In this document: in pieces, positions 1 to 8,523 of the stretch
Numbering within the stretch: position 1 is the stretch's first letter
Layout: every line of letters begins with the position of its first letter
From: an uncultured Desulfobacter sp.
Lineage (GTDB): Bacteria; Desulfobacterota; Desulfobacteria; Desulfobacterales; Desulfobacteraceae
DNA length: 64,000 nt
Assembly (NCBI RefSeq): GCF_963664415.1
Contig: NZ_OY761440.1
Span: 1,364,001-1,428,000, forward strand
Direction: 5' to 3'
Made by a program: the position numbers and the translations under genes
Notes under the pieces: model-generated
Seen by the model: the letters and a program-made list of their open reading frames with translations, nothing else
Database searches by the model: none
Told to the model about the DNA's origin: nothing

Positions 1-840
1 GAGCCTGTAGAACAGCTTTCCTCGTGAGTTACTTGTCCTGCGGTTGAAGCGGAAGGTAAATTCGTCGAGATAATAGGTCAGGTGCGTGGGTTTGACACTT
101 CCCTGATACGTTCCCAGAATCCACCGCTTAAGAAGGGAGGCGACTAAATGTGCAAGTTTCATCTCCTCAGACGTGGCAATGTTTCGTTGATAGCCCTTCT
201 TTTCGATCCCCTCATATCCTGACCAATCATCGGTCCGGACCACCGCACCAGGTCGAATCATTTCCTCCACAAATGAATGCAAGCTCGAAGAGGAGGCGTC
301 TGGCAGGTGTGCCAACCGGATACGGCCAATTCCTTCCGAGCCCTTGTCCTCGACCGCGATCACTACCAACTCCTTACCTTCCGCTCCTCGGCCGCGCTTG
401 CCAGGCTTCTTTCCACCCACGTAAGTCTCATCGACCTCCACGACTCCTTGGAGGTTGTCGCGCCCCGGACGGACCATCGCCCGTCTGAGCTTATGAAGCC
501 ATTGCCATGCGGTGTTGTAACTGCCTAAGCCCAAGACTCGTTTCAGTCCCAAGGCATTGGCTCCGTACTTTTGTGTCGTAACATGCCACATCGCACGAAA
601 CCAAAGTTGAATCGGCTTCCGTGACTGATGGAATACGGTTCCGGCTGTTACGGAAGTCTGCCGTTGGCATTCTCGACACATGAACGTGCCTCGATTCGTG
701 TGCCATGAGTCTTCACACCCACATCTTGGGCAAATAAAGCCCTCTGGCCAGCGGAGCTTGCTCAGGTACGCCAAGCAATCTTCGTCGGATTGGAACCGTT
801 CCTCAAGCTCAAGGAGTGTTTTGGGATAATCCTCGGTCAT
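1..840 (-). CDS. IS1595-family (ISXO2-like) transposase, C-terminus beyond window
   Basis: Reading from ATG at 840 to the window edge gives 280 codons without a stop, so the 3' end is outside. The N-terminus has a zinc ribbon (CPRCGC near residue 38, CRECQ near 57). A DDE domain follows: VDETYVGG supplies the first Asp, TDDWSGY the second, and DEF before FNRR the Glu. These are hallmarks of ISXO2-like IS1595 transposases, which move DNA by cut-and-paste. The gene appears intact as far as it can be seen. The far end of the element is missing, so its terminal repeats and target duplication cannot be checked. Confidence 0.85.
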   Translation of the reverse strand, partial: MTEDYPKTLLELEERFQSDEDCLAYLSKLRWPEGFICPRCGCEDSWHTNRGTFMCRECQRQTSVTAGTVFHQSRKPIQLWFRAMWHVTTQKYGANALGLKRVLGLGSYNTAWQWLHKLRRAMVRPGRDNLQGVVEVDETYVGGKKPGKRGRGAEGKELVVIAVEDKGSEGIGRIRLAHLPDASSSSLHSFVEEMIRPGAVVRTDDWSGYEGIEKKGYQRNIATSEEMKLAHLVASLLKRWILGTYQGSVKPTHLTYYLDEFTFRFNRRTSNSRGKLFYRL

Positions 841-1512
841 GATTAGACACTACATCTTGTGCCTACTTGAGTCAAGTGCATACCCCGGATATTTTTATTT
901 AGAAAATCCTTTTGTAACCCCCTTTTAAAATTTCGCAAAAGACGAAGTTCGCCCTAAACAACAAACACTATTGGATAGTTACCTAATCAATAAAATAATT
1001 TTTGTCAACTGAGCTTTTATCAATCTTTTTGCTCTGTTGGCGCGATGACTGCCATTTTGACCTCGAAAGATGCATTTCTGGTAACAAAGATCGCATCCCA
1101 TGTAACTACCACTGCAATTTTTGTAACTTATGATTTTTACTTTTATCCCTAATTTATATAAAAAACTTCACAAAAAAAGCCATAATACACTGAAATACAA
1201 CGACAAAAAAAACATATCGCAATTTTACATTATGTTAGATTTTAATTATATTGTATTTACTTAAAATTTTTATAATTGCTGTAGATAAAAAAATTATAAA
1301 AACTATTCTTTTTAAAAGATAATTCCAATACATGATTGAATCATGACACAGAGAAGTGCAGTACTTGAATAAAAACAAAAAACCATAATGTTCCAACCTT
1401 TTCTCATATCCACAGCCACCAGCCGTTTTACCGGATCTTTATAGGGGGCCTATACGGTTTTCCCAGGTTCTCAGTTATGGGCAAATTTTCGGGCCTATGA
1501 TATATATTTGCC
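841..1512. other. AT-rich intergenic region, possible IS end
   Basis: The first ~45 bp after the transposase start probably hold the terminal repeat of the IS1595 element (on the minus strand it would begin GGGGTATGCACTTGACTC near 886), but the matching end lies outside the window. The remaining ~620 bp is very AT-rich with no convincing gene, RNA or terminator. The next gene, at 1513, has no obvious Shine-Dalgarno sequence. Confidence 0.4.
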
Positions 1513-2544
1513 ATGAAACCTATGATTGATATTTTGAGCCTGCCTTTGGATGAATTGACCCGGACCATGCGAAATGATTACGGTAAGGGGCTCTTTCATG
1601 CCGAAGCCCTATACCGGGAAGTGTTTAAAAATGGTGGAAATAATATCGGCAACGCGCCTGAATTCAAAGGGTCGCCCAGACTGTGGACGGCCCTTGAGCA
1701 GACAATTCACCTGTCACCCGGCCAGGTAGAAAAAACCATTGAAGAAGAAGGGTTGGTCAAGTTTATCACTGAGCTGACCGACGGCCTGAAGATTGAATCG
1801 GTTATCATTCCCATGACCCGGCACAATACCCTTTGCGTTTCAAGCCAGGTGGGGTGCAAAATGGGATGCAAATTCTGCCAGACCGCCCGCATGGGATTTA
1901 AGCGCAGCCTGTCAACATCAGAAATCGTGGGCCAGGTATTTAATGCCCGGCATCACCTTGGTTATGATATAAAAAATATTGTATTTATGGGTATGGGGGA
2001 GCCTTTTGATAATTTTGACAGGGTAATGACCGCAGTCAAAATACTCAACAGCCAGAAAGGATGCGATATTGCCCTGCGCCATATGACCATCTCCACCTGT
2101 GGTGTGGTGCCGGGTATTGAGCGACTGGCACAGATGAATCTGCCCAATATCCGCCTGGCAATTTCAATAAACGGCCCGGACGATGCCACCCGCTCCGCCT
2201 TGATGCCGGTGAACCGGCGCTGGCCCCTTGCTGCGCTGAAAAAATGCCTTGAAGCGTATCCCCTGCCCCCACGAGGCGTCTTTCTTTTTGAATATATCCT
2301 TATCAAAGGGGTCAACGACTCAATGGACCACGCCCGGAAACTATCCCGGTTCATCCATCCGCTCCCCGTGCGTTTGAATCTGATTCCCTATAACCCCGTG
2401 ACCGGATTTGACCATCAAAGTCCCAGTGATGAACAGATGCATGACTTTGCCCAAATGCTGACAGACAAAGGGGTGTTTGTGATCAAAAGATGGAGCAGGG
2501 GCAGGTCCGTCAGTGCCGGATGTGGCCAGCTGGGAAAAATTTAA
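1513..2544 (+). CDS. rlmN: RlmN/Cfr-family 23S rRNA (adenine-C2) methyltransferase
   Basis: A 343-residue radical-SAM enzyme. The iron-sulfur motif CX3CX2C is at C115, C119 and C122. The two catalytic cysteines that define the RlmN/Cfr family are present: C108 in LCVSSQ and C337 in SAGCGQL. The GEP motif (MGMGEPFDN) follows. RlmN methylates C2 of A2503 in 23S rRNA, and of A37 in some tRNAs. Length and motif order fit RlmN. A divergent second paralogue or a Cfr-type C8 enzyme cannot be excluded without phylogeny. The start has no clear ribosome-binding site; a second ATG three codons in is possible. It stands alone, transcribed in the same direction as the cyclase gene downstream. Confidence 0.87.
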   Translation: MKPMIDILSLPLDELTRTMRNDYGKGLFHAEALYREVFKNGGNNIGNAPEFKGSPRLWTALEQTIHLSPGQVEKTIEEEGLVKFITELTDGLKIESVIIPMTRHNTLCVSSQVGCKMGCKFCQTARMGFKRSLSTSEIVGQVFNARHHLGYDIKNIVFMGMGEPFDNFDRVMTAVKILNSQKGCDIALRHMTISTCGVVPGIERLAQMNLPNIRLAISINGPDDATRSALMPVNRRWPLAALKKCLEAYPLPPRGVFLFEYILIKGVNDSMDHARKLSRFIHPLPVRLNLIPYNPVTGFDHQSPSDEQMHDFAQMLTDKGVFVIKRWSRGRSVSAGCGQLGKI

Positions 2545-2860
2545 TGGTATCGTAAAAAAATCTCCGCCCAGCCCTTATGTCGACTGAGCGGATGCTCGCC
2601 ATACTATAAGTATGCCTTTGCCCTCCCCTGTTCGGACGCCACACCTGTTCTGCGAAAATTTTTACCTAGCCGGCGGTTGTACTTTTTATGTTGTAGTAAA
2701 AGTTAAAATGGGTTAAATGAACTGATAATCATATAAATTTGTTGTGTAATTTATTGCTTTCCTCAAACATTATTCTATATAATCAAGCGGTCGGCAAAGT
2801 CTAAACTTTTATCACATAAACTCATTTTCCATACCCCCAATAAAAGGAGTTATAAGGGAT
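2545..2860. other. Intergenic region with palindromic, repeat-like segment
   Basis: No supported gene. Bases ~2560-2680 are more GC-rich than the rest and contain the palindrome CATACTATAAGTATG (2600-2614). A short open frame from 2612 reads through LFCENFYLAGG for about 33 codons. It has the look of an interspersed repeat or gene remnant, but no second copy was found in this window. The last 20 bp contain AAAAGGAG, which serves the next gene. Confidence 0.3.
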
Positions 2861-3895
2861 ATGAACTACAGCGAATCCAGCTCCCAGGCAGGAGAATTTT
2901 TAAGATTGACGCTCGGCTTTTTAGCACAACACAACCTGTCTGCAACCCCTGTCAATTATACGGTTTGGTATGAGTACGCTTCAGGAAAAAATCCTAAGCT
3001 AAAACAAACCATTGACCAGATGCTTAAAAAAAAGTTGCCCTTGAACAACAATCATGTTGAGGTCCTATACCAAAAATTCATATCCGACGGAGACCGGGTC
3101 GTTATTTCTCGTCTTTTAACCAAACTAAACCTGATGCTCAGAGAAATAACCAGTCATGTGGTAGAAACGGAAGGAGACCTCTCCAGCCATGGCCAGACCC
3201 TTGACAGCCTTGCAGCTCAGATAAAGGAGACCCACGATTTTGACGGGGTAAAAGAGATCATAGACCAGATGCTGGATACAACCAGAGCCATCATCCAATC
3301 GGGATCACGCCTGCAAACACGAATGAAAGTATCTTCCGAAGACCTAAAGCAGCTTCACAAAGAGCTTGAAATATCTCAAAAGGAAGCCAGGACTGACTCA
3401 CTGACCGGACTAACCAACCGCAGAGGGCTTGAAAAAAGGTTGGAAATTGAACGTATCCGGGCCCGCCAGAACAACTCGCCTTTTTCCGTGATCATGCTGG
3501 ATATTGACCATTTTAAAGCCGTCAATGATACCTTTGGGCACCTTGTAGGGGACAGTCTGCTGAAAGGGTTTGCCGATATACTTTCCGGTCTGGTGCGCCG
3601 TAATGATTTAGCGACACGATATGGCGGTGAAGAGTTTTTGATTCTCCTGCCTGAAACAAATGTTGAAGGCGCATATGCCGTTTCTGAAAAAATTAGAAAT
3701 ATTCTATGTGAAAAAGAGTGGACCATCAAGGATTCGGGCAAGCGTATCGGACAGGTCAGGGCATCCATGGGGATTGCCCAGTATAAACTTGGTGAAACAG
3801 GGAATGAGGTGATCACCCGGGCTGACGAAGCCATGTACCATGCCAAAAACACAGGCAGGGATCGTATAGTTATTCATTCAGACCTGAAAACATAG
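2861..3895 (+). CDS. GGDEF-domain diguanylate cyclase
   Basis: 344 residues, predicted cytoplasmic: no signal peptide or membrane segment is seen. Residues 1-170 form a helical sensory region of unknown ligand, ending in a coiled-coil-like linker. The GGDEF domain runs from about 178 to 340. Its active-site signature is GGEEF at 255-259, a catalytically competent variant. An RRND inhibitory I-site (246-249) lies exactly five residues upstream, so product inhibition by c-di-GMP is expected. TDSLTGLTNRRG and DIDHFKAVND mark the start of the fold. AAAAGGAG precedes the start. The NADAR gene begins 24 bp downstream, suggesting co-transcription. The input signal cannot be deduced. Confidence 0.92.
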   Translation: MNYSESSSQAGEFLRLTLGFLAQHNLSATPVNYTVWYEYASGKNPKLKQTIDQMLKKKLPLNNNHVEVLYQKFISDGDRVVISRLLTKLNLMLREITSHVVETEGDLSSHGQTLDSLAAQIKETHDFDGVKEIIDQMLDTTRAIIQSGSRLQTRMKVSSEDLKQLHKELEISQKEARTDSLTGLTNRRGLEKRLEIERIRARQNNSPFSVIMLDIDHFKAVNDTFGHLVGDSLLKGFADILSGLVRRNDLATRYGGEEFLILLPETNVEGAYAVSEKIRNILCEKEWTIKDSGKRIGQVRASMGIAQYKLGETGNEVITRADEAMYHAKNTGRDRIVIHSDLKT

Positions 3896-3919
3896 TACAG
3901 ATAGAGGATAAATCACCAA

Positions 3920-4321
3920 ATGTTTGAACAGGATTTATATTCGAATTTAGCGACTATTCCCATTACCATTGACTCATTTACCTGGCACTCTGCCGAGCAA
4001 TACTATCAAGCATCAAAATTCACTGATGAAGAGATCATTACGAAAATTAAAGAGTGCTCAAATCCATTTCTATGTGCTGCCATCGGCCAAACCAGAGAGT
4101 TTAAACTTCGAGATGATTGGGAAGAGATAAAAGTTTCCGTCATGGAGCGGGCCATCCGTGCTCGTTTTGATCAACATCCTGACCTGGCCGACATACTTAG
4201 GCGCAGTAAAGGCACGCTATATGATCATTCGGCAGCTGACGATTTCTGGGGTATCGGTGCCAATGTCACGGGTAAAATACTAATGAAAATCCGGGATGAG
4301 TTACAATCAACACCTGATTGA
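3920..4321 (+). CDS. NADAR-family protein (YbiA/RibX-like)
   Basis: 133 residues matching the NADAR fold: WHSAEQYYQASKF near residues 23-35, a central IGQTREF segment, and the C-terminal FWGIGANVTGKILMKIR. Family members act on ADP-ribose or ribityl-type N-glycosidic bonds. Some are N-glycosidases of riboflavin intermediates, and others remove ADP-ribose from guanine and counter DarT-type toxins. The protein is slightly shorter at the N-terminus than many homologues. It follows the cyclase gene by 24 bp with a GAGG-type ribosome site, so the two probably share a transcript. No DarT-like toxin gene is adjacent. The exact substrate is not assignable from sequence. Confidence 0.8.
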   Translation: MFEQDLYSNLATIPITIDSFTWHSAEQYYQASKFTDEEIITKIKECSNPFLCAAIGQTREFKLRDDWEEIKVSVMERAIRARFDQHPDLADILRRSKGTLYDHSAADDFWGIGANVTGKILMKIRDELQSTPD

Positions 4322-4452
4322 ATTTTAACCACTGAAATCACGGAATTCTATTTTCTGTGTTTTCCGTGCATTCCGAGGTTAAACTTTTTCATATAACCCC
4401 CATGTCCTAGCGGACACAACGAAGCATGAAACACTTGCAAATTTTGAAAAAT

Positions 4453-4510
4453 GGTCATAGCTATCAAATTTTTTTTCGACCAAGAAAAATATAAGGAGAT
4501 AGCCATGACC
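4453..4510 (+). promoter_or_regulatory. Start-codon-sequestering hairpin of the IS110 transposase
   Basis: GGTCATAGCTATC (4453-4465) can pair with GATAGCCATGACC (4498-4510), 12 of 13 positions complementary. The right arm contains the transposase start codon (ATG 4505-4507), and the AAGGAG ribosome site (4493-4498) sits at its edge. Folding would hide the initiation region, the usual way IS elements avoid expression from outside transcripts. The structure is seen in the sequence; the regulatory role is inferred. Confidence 0.55.
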
Positions 4511-5764
4511 AAGAGATCAAAAAATAGCACATTAATCCAAATCGTTCACCCAATTTGTTGTGGTTTGGATGTTCACAAAGACAAAATTTCGGCCTGTTTA
4601 ATCACTGTTGATGCTAATGGGAAAGAACAGCATGAGATTCGAGAGTTTTCATCATTTACTCAAGATTTGCAAAAAATGAAAACGTGGTTGATTAAAAATA
4701 GCTGTCCTGTAGTGGCAATGGAAAGTACCGGGGTATATTGGCATCCGGTTTATAACACCATCGAAGCTACGATGGAGGTCGTTTTGGTTAATGCCAGGCA
4801 TATTAAAAATGTTCCCGGCAGGAAAACAGACATTTGTGACAGTAAATGGCTTGCCGGACTGCTTCGTCATGGGTTGGTAAAAGGGAGTTTTATCCCTCCC
4901 GAACAGGTCCGTGAATGGCGAGAATTAAGCCGATTGAGAAAGATATATACAGAATCTCTCGCTGATTATAAGCGACGTGTTCATAAACTATTTATCACGG
5001 CAAATATTAAAATTGATTCGGTCGTTTCTGATTTGTTCGGGCTTACCGGTTTGAATCTCATTGATTTGTTATGCAAAAACGATGAAGTGACCTTGGAGAA
5101 AGTTCAGGAATGCACAAAAGGAAGTCTTAAAAAGAAAATTCCTGAATTGTATCTAAGCCTCCATGGATATTTTAAGGATCATCATCGATTCCAACTGATT
5201 GGCATGATGGAGGCCATTGAGATGTTTCAAAGACAGATTGAACAGATTAATGCCAGATTGGAAATACTTACCCGTGACCATGAAAATTTACTGGAAAGAT
5301 TAGATGAAATTCCCGGGATCGATAAGAAGTCAGCACAATCTGTTCTTGGAGAAGTCGGGGTTACACTGGATGAGTTTAAAAGCATGGTCGCTTTTGTTGC
5401 ATGGGCCGGATTGTGCCCTGGAAATAATGAAAGCGCAGGTAAAAGGAAAAGTGGCCGGAATGCGGTTCGAAATCATCCATTCAAAACGATTTTAGTCCAG
5501 ATCGCTTGGGCCGCAATCAAGACGAAGGGTTCATATTACAAAGCCAAGTATTATAAACTCAAAGCCAGACGAGGTGCCAAAAAAGCGATTGTCGCCATAG
5601 CCCATAGAATTGCAAAAGCCATTTACAACATCATCAAAAATGGAGACAGATATAAAGACCTCGGAGAAGAATACTTGAGCAAACCTAACAAACAAAGGAT
5701 GTTGAAAAATTTGGCAAAAAAGGCTGATGAGTTAGGGATGAAACTTGTTCCTTGTGAAGGTTAA
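4505..5764 (+). CDS. IS110-family transposase
   Basis: The start at 4505 is chosen because AAGGAG lies just upstream, giving 419 residues. The N-terminal RuvC-like DEDD domain shows GLDVHKD, AMESTGVYW and GRKTDICDSKWLA. The C-terminal Transposase_20 domain has the helix-hairpin-helix LDEIPGIDKKSAQSVLGEVG, followed by AWAGLCPGNNESAGK, with the family's catalytic serine region. IS110 transposases make a circular intermediate and are guided by an element-encoded structured RNA. The gene is intact. A hairpin covers its start codon and the ~400 bp downstream are unusually structured. Exact element ends were not found, because IS110 elements lack classical terminal repeats. Confidence 0.92.
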   Translation: MTKRSKNSTLIQIVHPICCGLDVHKDKISACLITVDANGKEQHEIREFSSFTQDLQKMKTWLIKNSCPVVAMESTGVYWHPVYNTIEATMEVVLVNARHIKNVPGRKTDICDSKWLAGLLRHGLVKGSFIPPEQVREWRELSRLRKIYTESLADYKRRVHKLFITANIKIDSVVSDLFGLTGLNLIDLLCKNDEVTLEKVQECTKGSLKKKIPELYLSLHGYFKDHHRFQLIGMMEAIEMFQRQIEQINARLEILTRDHENLLERLDEIPGIDKKSAQSVLGEVGVTLDEFKSMVAFVAWAGLCPGNNESAGKRKSGRNAVRNHPFKTILVQIAWAAIKTKGSYYKAKYYKLKARRGAKKAIVAIAHRIAKAIYNIIKNGDRYKDLGEEYLSKPNKQRMLKNLAKKADELGMKLVPCEG

Positions 5765-6161
5765 TTGATCTATCAAAAATATTTTGTGCAGATATTGATT
5801 AAAGGGGTACAACTGACAATAGATTTTTAATTCAGCAATAAAAAGTCGGATGTTGAAATGAAGCCTTAGAGCGCGAATATAACATGACTGGTCGGTTTTT
5901 TGCACAACGAACTGTTGGACTTCCATGAAGAGGTACCACGTATATAAAACTTTTATAGTATAAACCGACCGCCGCTGATGATTTAAAAAGTTGTCTTCTG
6001 TGCTTGAATTGTTATCTGAAAGAGATAGCTTTATTGATTTGATACCTTCAATTTGTAACGGTAATGAAAGTGTTGTGGAACAAAAAGCCATAAAACCAAC
6101 GGGACACTATTCCCCTTTTATGGGAGAGTGTTTCATATAAAAAAAACAAGGAGGCAGAAAA
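5765..6161. other. Non-coding 3' flank of IS110 element
   Basis: 397 bp without a credible gene between the transposase and the sirtuin. It contains the candidate guide-RNA structure at 5890-5970 listed separately. The end of the IS is somewhere in this interval. The last 20 bp (AAACAAGGAGGCAG) provide the ribosome site of the sirtuin gene. Confidence 0.45.
5890..5970 (+). ncRNA. Candidate IS110-encoded guide (bridge/seek) RNA core
   Basis: GGTCGGTTT (5890-5898) and AAACCGACC (5962-5970) form a perfect 9-bp stem closing a 63-nt loop. The loop holds a 7-bp hairpin, TATAAAA/TTTTATA (5943-5957). IS110/IS1111 elements carry such RNAs in their longer non-coding end. Position and folding fit, but pairing of loop bases to donor and target DNA was not demonstrated, so this is a candidate only. 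Confidence 0.35.
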
Positions 6162-6980
6162 ATGGATACATCGGAACTGCTCGAACCGTTTAAGGATAAC
6201 AATAAACGGGTCACTGTTTTAACTGGAGCCGGAATTTCAGCCGAAAGCGGCATTCCGACATTTCGGGGGCCTGAAGGATATTGGACTGTGGGGTCCAGAG
6301 AATACCGGCCCGAACAGATGGCCACCCACAGCATGTTTACCCAAAACCCTTGGGAAGTCTGGGCTTGGTACCTTTATCGCCATACTGTATGCAAAAATGC
6401 AGAACCCAATTCCGGCCACCACGCCATTGTTAAAATGGAAGAAATTTTTAAAGAGAGGTTCTGCCTAATCACTCAAAATGTGGACGGTCTTCATCTTCGG
6501 GCCGGCAACAAAATTGACCGAACCTATCAGATCCATGGGAATCTGAATTATATGCGCTGTTCAGGAGAATGCACACCAAAACTTTTTGACTTCCCAGAAA
6601 ACATGCCGGACAAACAAAAAGATCAGCCGGTGACAGACCAAGAAAAAGAGCTGCTGACCTGCGCGAGGTGCGGCAGCCTTACCCGTCCTCATGTCCTATG
6701 GTTTGATGAATGCTACAACGAAACCTGGTACAAGGCTGAGTCCGCAATGGCATGGGCGACCTCAACCGATCTTCTCCTGGTGGTGGGTACGGCCGGGGCC
6801 ACCAACCTTCCCATGCAGATCGGTATGATGGTGGCCAGAAATCCTGAAGCGGTCATTGTGGACATCAACCCAAGCGATAATCCCTTCAGGCAGTTTGCGG
6901 CCCGGCATGACAGGGGGATTGTCCTTGACGGCACCGGGGGCCAATTTCTACCCGAACTGCTGTCCCTGTGGCAAACATAA
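6162..6980 (+). CDS. cobB: SIR2-family NAD-dependent protein deacylase
   Basis: 272 residues with all sirtuin signatures: GAGISAESGIPTFRG near residue 21 (NAD binding), TQNVDGLH near 104 and the catalytic His in QIHGNL. Zinc-binding cysteine pairs follow (MRCSGEC, then CARCG), and later GTAGATNLP and the VDINPSDN motif. Sirtuins remove acyl groups from lysine using NAD. Class III sirtuins (CobB) prefer succinyl/malonyl groups and carry Tyr/Arg in the pocket; the YRPEQMATHSMF region here does not settle the substrate. The strong AAGGAGG site supports the start. It converges on the NUDIX gene, with a large hairpin between them. Confidence 0.92.
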   Translation: MDTSELLEPFKDNNKRVTVLTGAGISAESGIPTFRGPEGYWTVGSREYRPEQMATHSMFTQNPWEVWAWYLYRHTVCKNAEPNSGHHAIVKMEEIFKERFCLITQNVDGLHLRAGNKIDRTYQIHGNLNYMRCSGECTPKLFDFPENMPDKQKDQPVTDQEKELLTCARCGSLTRPHVLWFDECYNETWYKAESAMAWATSTDLLLVVGTAGATNLPMQIGMMVARNPEAVIVDINPSDNPFRQFAARHDRGIVLDGTGGQFLPELLSLWQT

Positions 6981-6997
6981 AAGACTCATGTTTTGTT

Positions 6998-7037
6998 ATG
7001 GGCTGGGCCCGGGCCTTGATAGACCCGGTCAGCCCAT
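6998..7037. terminator. Hairpin between convergent genes
   Basis: ATGGGCTGGGCCCGGG (6998-7013) pairs imperfectly with CCCGGTCAGCCCAT (7024-7037) between the converging sirtuin and NUDIX genes. The position suggests a shared bidirectional terminator. No clear U-tract follows on either strand, so this is a moderate call. Confidence 0.45.
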
Positions 7038-7042
7038 GGGTG

Positions 7043-7489
7043 TTATCCAAAATTAAAATTTTGAAGAAGAAGCGTCAGGGTGGATGGATTGACATTAAGA
7101 CGACCTATATCTTCTTTGGAAATCCATCCGACCTCCAGGGCATCATCGCCGGCAGTGGGCTCGCCACTGATATAACTTGCCGCAACATCCACAATATAAT
7201 AATGAAATCTGACCCGATCCTTGTCATCCCTGTGAATGGATTCAAATGAAAATATGGGCTCCCCGGCCTTGATGACAATTCCGGTTTCCTCGAAAACCTC
7301 CCTCTCAGCTGCCGTCTTAAGGGTTTCTCCCAATTCCACGCTACCCCCCGGGATCGCCCAGACGCCTTGAGCCGGTGGATTGCCCCGTTTGACCAGCAAG
7401 ACCTTGTTGTCTTTGAATACAACAGCACCGACTGCAAGGGCAGGTTGGTGAGGATATTCTCTGGGACTGTCGGCAGGTGAAGATGTCAT
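7043..7489 (-). CDS. NUDIX hydrolase
   Basis: 148 residues from the ATG at 7489. The Nudix box GX5EX7REUXEEXGU is complete (GGSVELGETLKTAAEREVFE continuing into ETGI). This places it among hydrolases of nucleoside diphosphates linked to another moiety, close to the MutT/ADP-ribose pyrophosphatase type. The substrate is not determinable. The start ATG overlaps the TGA of the upstream alpha/beta hydrolase (ATGA, 7486-7489), so the two are translationally coupled. An upstream in-frame start would extend 18 residues into the hydrolase gene and is less likely. Confidence 0.9.
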   Translation of the reverse strand: MTSSPADSPREYPHQPALAVGAVVFKDNKVLLVKRGNPPAQGVWAIPGGSVELGETLKTAAEREVFEETGIVIKAGEPIFSFESIHRDDKDRVRFHYYIVDVAASYISGEPTAGDDALEVGWISKEDIGRLNVNPSTLTLLLQNFNFG

Positions 7490-8424
7490 CTTTTGTTCTC
7501 CATGATAAACGCCAACATATCCCCGGCCAATTTTCCGGGACATTCCAAATGGGGGATATGGCCATAATCCTCATAAATATGAACCCGCGCATTGGGAAGC
7601 AATTCTTGCACGAAGGGCGCTGTTTCCCAAGGCAAAAGAGAATCATGACGGCCCCAGAACAGCATGACCGGCATGGTAAGATCCTTGCACAGATGGTTTA
7701 AAGAGGCCTGTTCCAAAGAAATTTTGCCGGACTTTATTGAATCCATGTCCACCAGTTCATCAAATATTTTATCAAGCCAGCCCCGGTCCTCTATGCCCTT
7801 TAAAATCATATACTCCTTAACACAAGTCGGTAGCGGCGGACTGTTTCTGAAAAGTCTGGATTGTAAATTTTCAAACTCCTGTGGGGATCTTATATGGAAA
7901 ATATTAGACCCGGCCAGGACTTCATCATAAATAGATGGCTTGCCGGGTACGTAAAACCCGGCAGAGCCCACCAAAGACAAGGTGTTGACTCTGGTGGGAA
8001 ATTGGGCCGCAAATTTTGCGGCAATGGCCCCTCCCATGGAAGAGCCGGCAAGATGAAACGTGTCCAGACCGGTTTGTCGAATAAACCGGTCCAGCCAATC
8101 AACGTAATTATCCAAACTATAAACCAGGTTCGGGTCCATACCGGATTTGCCAAACCCCGGCAAATCCGGTATCACAAGATCCAGCTTTTCTTTTAAAAAT
8201 TTTGCAATGAAATAAAAACTCTCTTTTCTGTCCCCGAAGCCGTGAATCAGGACCAGCGTCTCTTTTTTATCCGATCCGATATTCGCCCACTCCATACGTG
8301 GCGGTCCCTGATGGGTACGAAGATTCACCCCCAGCCGCTTTCCGTTTTTGTTGAGAAAGGCCTCGATCATCGCCTCGCCGGCTTTGGCCTTGGCTCTAAA
8401 CGCTATGGATGATTTAAATGTCAT
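7486..8424 (-). CDS. Alpha/beta-fold hydrolase
   Basis: 312 residues. The oxyanion-hole segment is LVLIHGFGDRKESF near residue 57. The nucleophile elbow is GSSMGG (Ser near 127), the acid is in FWGRHDSLLPW, and the catalytic His is in YEDYGHIPHLE, so the whole Ser-Asp-His triad is visible. Such proteins are esterases, lipases or C-C hydrolases; the substrate is unknown. No signal peptide, so it is probably cytoplasmic. It is the first gene of a two-gene operon with the NUDIX hydrolase (4-bp overlap) and lies about 100 bp downstream of the isopropylmalate-synthase-type gene on the same strand. Confidence 0.9.
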   Translation of the reverse strand: MTFKSSIAFRAKAKAGEAMIEAFLNKNGKRLGVNLRTHQGPPRMEWANIGSDKKETLVLIHGFGDRKESFYFIAKFLKEKLDLVIPDLPGFGKSGMDPNLVYSLDNYVDWLDRFIRQTGLDTFHLAGSSMGGAIAAKFAAQFPTRVNTLSLVGSAGFYVPGKPSIYDEVLAGSNIFHIRSPQEFENLQSRLFRNSPPLPTCVKEYMILKGIEDRGWLDKIFDELVDMDSIKSGKISLEQASLNHLCKDLTMPVMLFWGRHDSLLPWETAPFVQELLPNARVHIYEDYGHIPHLECPGKLAGDMLAFIMENKR

Positions 8425-8523
8425 GGATTTATCCTTGGTTTTTTGTGCTCCCGGGCCTCACTACCTTTGGAACCGAAATGATACGTTCTCCATTTAGCAC
8501 AAAATACCGGTTTCAATCACCTG

